This document shows, piece after piece, positions 19,953 through 22,322 of a DNA stretch of 22,322 nucleotides. Every line of letters starts with the position of its first letter. Positions within the stretch are counted from its first letter, which is position 1. Made by a program: the position numbers and the translations under genes. The notes under the pieces were generated by a model, which searched no databases, was not told where the DNA came from, and worked only from the letters and a program-made list of their open reading frames with translations. Origin of the DNA: an uncultured Pseudoxanthomonas sp. (lineage in GTDB: Bacteria; Pseudomonadota; Gammaproteobacteria; Xanthomonadales; Xanthomonadaceae); contig CAMPIO010000055.1 in NCBI GenBank assembly GCA_946886405.1, positions 1-22,322 of the forward strand. The letters are read 5' to 3'.

Positions 19953-21320
19953 TCAGCCCGGCAGGGCGAGGTCGTCGATCAGGGCCTTGAGGAAGCGCGC
20001 CGCCTCGCCGCCCGTGCAGGCGCGGTGGTCGAACGTCACCGACAGCGGGATGACCTTGTGCGATTCGAAGCCGCCCATCACCGGCGTGACCTGGTGACGG
20101 GCGCGGCCGGCGGCGACGATGGCGACGCACGGCGGTACCACCACCGGCGTGGCGTAACGGCCGGCGAACATGCCGAAGTTGCTCAGCGAGATCGTGTAGC
20201 CGGTCAGTTCCGACGGCGGGATGCTGCGGTCTTCCACCTGCGCGCGCAGGCGGTTGATGCTCTCGCGCACGCCACCGGCTTCCAGCAGGTCGGCGTTGCG
20301 CAGCGCGGGCACGAACAGGCCGTCGTCCGTGTCCACGGCGATGCCGATGTCCACATGCGGATGCAGCGTGCGGGTGAGCTTGTCGCCGTCGAACCACGCA
20401 TTCATCGCCGGCACCGTCTTGCAGGCACGCACGATGGCGCGGACGAGGCGGCCGGTCAGGTCATTGCCGGGGGTCCAGGCGTGCACGTCGGCGTCGTCGC
20501 TCAGCGTGGTCGGCACGACCTTGGCGTGCGCATCGGCCATCACGCGCGCCATGTTGCGGCGTACGCCCTTGAGCTGTTCGGGCTGGCCGCTGACCGATAC
20601 TCCAGGCGGCTGCGTGCGCATCGGCTTGCCGCTGGCGGACAGCGTGGTGCGCTGCGTCTGCACGGGTGTCATGGCTGCCGGTGTGGGTGTGGTCGCGCGC
20701 ACGGGCGCGGGAGCTGCACCGCTGCGGGCGGAGCCGTCTGCAGCGGCCTGCTTCACGTCCTGCATCGTCACGGCGCCGTCGGACCCGGTGGCGCGCACAC
20801 GCGCGAGGTCCACGCCGAGCTTTTTCGCCGTCGCGCGCACGGCCGGCATGGCCTTGACGCCACCGACGGCGATCGCCTGTTCGGCATGCACGGCGTTGGA
20901 CGACTGCATGGCGCCGACCACGGTGCCGGCGTCTGCCTCGGTGGGAGCGACGTCAGTCGCGATGGAGGCTGCATCGGATACCGGGTTCGCGACTGACGTC
21001 GCTCCCACGACAGCGGGCTTCGACGGGCCGTGGTGGTGGCCGGTGTCCTGGCCTTCGGCACGCTGCGGCAGGCTTGCATCGGGCTCGAACACGGCGAGCA
21101 TGCTGCCGGTAACCACCACGTCGCCCGCCGCGCCCGCCAGCTTCATCACCTTGCCGGAGACGGGCGAGGGGACTTCGACGACGGCCTTCGCCGTTTCCAT
21201 CGACACCAGGGGTTCATCCAGGCGGATCACATCGCCTTCCTTGACGAACCATTCGACGATGGTGGCGTCCGGGAGGCCTTCGCCCAGGTCGGGAAGATGG
21301 AAGGTCTTGCTCTCGCTCAT
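19953..21320 (-). CDS. 2-oxoacid dehydrogenase dihydrolipoyl acyltransferase (E2), branched-chain type
   Basis: A 455-residue E2 that carries and transfers acyl groups on lipoyl-lysine and forms the core of the complex. Domains in order: lipoyl domain (3-80) with SMETAKA (Lys45 lipoylated); linker (about 82-153); E1/E3-binding domain (156-192, AMPAVRATAKKLGVDLARV); linker (193-245); catalytic domain (247-452) with DHRACTGGEAARF, His432. The usual HRxxDG motif reads HRACTGG. Residues 105-127 are encoded by a REP-type inverted repeat (20941-21008). The partner E1-beta lies just upstream. Substrate is a branched-chain 2-oxoacid or pyruvate; bkdB or pdhC would be candidate names. Confidence 0.88.
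   Translation of the reverse strand: MSESKTFHLPDLGEGLPDATIVEWFVKEGDVIRLDEPLVSMETAKAVVEVPSPVSGKVMKLAGAAGDVVVTGSMLAVFEPDASLPQRAEGQDTGHHHGPSKPAVVGATSVANPVSDAASIATDVAPTEADAGTVVGAMQSSNAVHAEQAIAVGGVKAMPAVRATAKKLGVDLARVRATGSDGAVTMQDVKQAAADGSARSGAAPAPVRATTPTPAAMTPVQTQRTTLSASGKPMRTQPPGVSVSGQPEQLKGVRRNMARVMADAHAKVVPTTLSDDADVHAWTPGNDLTGRLVRAIVRACKTVPAMNAWFDGDKLTRTLHPHVDIGIAVDTDDGLFVPALRNADLLEAGGVRESINRLRAQVEDRSIPPSELTGYTISLSNFGMFAGRYATPVVVPPCVAIVAAGRARHQVTPVMGGFESHKVIPLSVTFDHRACTGGEAARFLKALIDDLALPG
20941..21008. repeat. REP doublet (GGAGCGAC family) inside the E2 reading frame
   Basis: A perfect 22-nt inverted repeat: left arm 20941-20962 starting GTGGGAGCGACGTCAGTCGC, right arm 20987-21008 its exact reverse complement, spacer 24 nt. 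Each arm holds its own GCGAC/GTCGC hairpin. Same family as 16163-16185. It is read in frame as residues 105-127 of E2, in the linker after the lipoyl domain. Confidence 0.92.
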
Positions 21321-21358
21321 TCGGATGTCCTGATGGGTGTCGCGTGTAAGCGTTGGTT

Positions 21359-21420
21359 GTAGAGCGGAGCTTGCTCCGCTGCTTTTTTCGGCCGGCGGAG
21401 CGGAGCAAGCTCCGCTCTAC
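21359..21420. repeat. REP doublet (GTAG head, SMAG-like) between E1-beta and E2 genes
   Basis: A perfect 22-nt inverted repeat: arms 21359-21380 (GTAGAGCGGAGCTTGCTCCG...) and 21399-21420, spacer 18 nt. Each arm is itself a hairpin, AGCGGAGC-TT-GCTCCGCT. The GTAG head plus stem resembles the SMAG elements known from Stenotrophomonas maltophilia. It fills about half of the 120-bp gap inside the operon. A T-run after the left hairpin would act as terminator only on the plus strand. Confidence 0.92.
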
Positions 21421-21440
21421 GAGTGAGGCATGCGGCGGGA

Positions 21441-22322
21441 CTAACCGTTCGCCATCGCCCGCTTCGCCGCCGCGACGATCTTGTCGACGCTGGGCAGGTA
21501 CTTCATTTCCAGACGGAACAGCGGGATGTGGGTGTCGTAGCCGGTGACGCGCTCGACCGGGGCCAGCAGGTCGTACATCGACTGCTCGGCCAGGCGCGCG
21601 CCGATCTCCGCGCCGAAACCGGCGGTGCGCGGCGCTTCGTGCACGATCACGCAGCGGCCGGTCTTCGCCACTGATTCGGCGATGGTGTCGAAGTCGAGCG
21701 GACGCAGCGTGGCCACGTCGATGACCTCGGCGCTGATGCCTTCGCCGGCCAGTGCGTCGGCGGCCTCGAGCGCTTCCTTCACCTGCGCGCCCCAGGTCAC
21801 TAGGGTCACGTCGGTGCCGTCGCGCAGCACGAAGCACACGTCCAGCGGCAGCGCTTCGCCGTCGTCGGCGACGACTTCCTTGTACTGGCGGTAGATGCGC
21901 TTGGGTTCCATGTAGATGACCGGATCCGGATCGCGGATCGCGGCCAGCAGCAGGCCGTAGGCGCGCTGCGGCGAGGACGGCATCACCACGCGCAGGCCGG
22001 GCACGTTGGTGAAGATGGCCTCGTTGGCTTCACTGTGGTGCTCCGGCGCACGGATGCCACCGCCCCACGGCACGCGCAGCACCATCGGGCAGTGCAGGCG
22101 GCCGCGCGTGCGGGTACGCAGGCGTGCGGCGTGGCAGATCAGATGATCGACCATCGGATAGACGAAGCCGTCGAACTGCGCCTCGGCGATGGGCTTCATG
22201 CCCTGCGCGGCCAGGCCGACGGTCAGGCCGGCGATGGTGGTCTCGTCCAGCGGCGTGTCGAGCACGCGCTCGGGGCCGAACTTCTGCTGCAGGCCGGCGG
22301 TGGCGCGGAACACGCCGCCGTT
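21441..22322 (-). CDS. 2-oxoacid dehydrogenase E1 component beta subunit (N-terminus outside window)
   Basis: The open frame runs from the window edge (NGGVFRATAGLQQKFG) to a TAG at 21441-21443, 293 codons, so about 85 percent of a normal E1-beta. Seen: RVLDTPLDETTIAGLTVGLA, EAQFDGFVYPMVDHL (thiamine diphosphate-side region), PWGGGIRAPEHHSEANEAIF and VVMPSSPQRAYGLLLAAI (pyrimidine-binding domain), then the transketolase C-terminal domain (VTLVTWGAQVKEALEAADAL, EAPRTAGFGAEIGARLAE). With E1-alpha it decarboxylates a 2-oxoacid and reductively acylates the E2 lipoyl arm. An internal GTG at 22313 is not the true start. Likely bkdA2 or pdhB type; sequence alone does not settle the substrate. Confidence 0.9.
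   Translation of the reverse strand, partial: NGGVFRATAGLQQKFGPERVLDTPLDETTIAGLTVGLAAQGMKPIAEAQFDGFVYPMVDHLICHAARLRTRTRGRLHCPMVLRVPWGGGIRAPEHHSEANEAIFTNVPGLRVVMPSSPQRAYGLLLAAIRDPDPVIYMEPKRIYRQYKEVVADDGEALPLDVCFVLRDGTDVTLVTWGAQVKEALEAADALAGEGISAEVIDVATLRPLDFDTIAESVAKTGRCVIVHEAPRTAGFGAEIGARLAEQSMYDLLAPVERVTGYDTHIPLFRLEMKYLPSVDKIVAAAKRAMANG

Noticed and set aside
19697..20996. Long plus-strand frame opposite the pseudogene and E2
   Set aside because: Antisense shadow of the E2 gene, with no recognisable motif and no ribosome-binding site.

Overview
The window is high-GC gammaproteobacterial chromosome. It most resembles Xanthomonadaceae (Pseudoxanthomonas, Xanthomonas, Stenotrophomonas or Luteimonas type). 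The reasons are a phoP-phoQ pair of Xanthomonas type, a TrpRS with a long C-terminal extension, arginase and entericidin genes, GTAG/GTGG-headed REP palindromes like the SMAG elements of Stenotrophomonas, and recurrent TAGAAT/TAGACT -10 boxes. Four of these boxes or their variants lie exactly 6 nt before an ATG. Genus assignment is inference. No phage, plasmid, CRISPR or insertion-sequence gene is visible; this is mostly core chromosome.

Layout. 1-1338: the 3' end of dusA, then a CtlX-type guanidino hydrolase 2 bp downstream. 1486-4138: a secreted PepSY-like protein, phoP and phoQ; phoP and phoQ are bridged by a 9-codon mini-ORF. 4140-5240 (minus): an operon of a small secreted protein and the mtfA-type zinc peptidase, convergent with phoQ with 1 bp between stops. 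5432-9608: a fused DhaL/FakA-DegV/FakB protein, then plsY, birA (GTGA overlap) and coaX (ATGA overlap), followed by a SPOR-domain protein at 9628. 10300-10375: tRNA-Thr(UGU). 10473-11396: arginase. 11547-12461: a small envelope/stress cluster of two entericidin lipoproteins and a CsbD-family protein, with three clear terminators. 12525-13328 (minus): an unrecognised lipoprotein. 13521-15120: trpS and a small membrane protein. 15216-16145: metallo-beta-lactamase-fold hydrolase. 16146-16310: REP-derived intergenic DNA. 16333-17976: secreted M28 peptidase. 18043-18483: BLUF blue-light sensor. 18490-19511 (minus): lipoprotein and VOC protein, overlapping by 4 bp. 19604-19932 (minus): VOC pseudogene. 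19953-22322 (minus): E2 and E1-beta subunits of a 2-oxoacid dehydrogenase, E1-beta cut by the window end. No stretch over 300 bases lacks a gene or pseudogene.

How genes may work together. The most suggestive unit is at 5432-7903. One polypeptide carries the FakA kinase and zinc-binding regions plus a FakB-like fatty-acid-binding region. The next gene is PlsY, which uses acyl-phosphate, the product of fatty acid kinase. This reads as a compact route for putting free fatty acids into phospholipid. The other notable points are REP palindromes lying inside the E2 reading frame and between E1-beta and E2, the phoP-phoQ mini-ORF, and the four probable leaderless genes.
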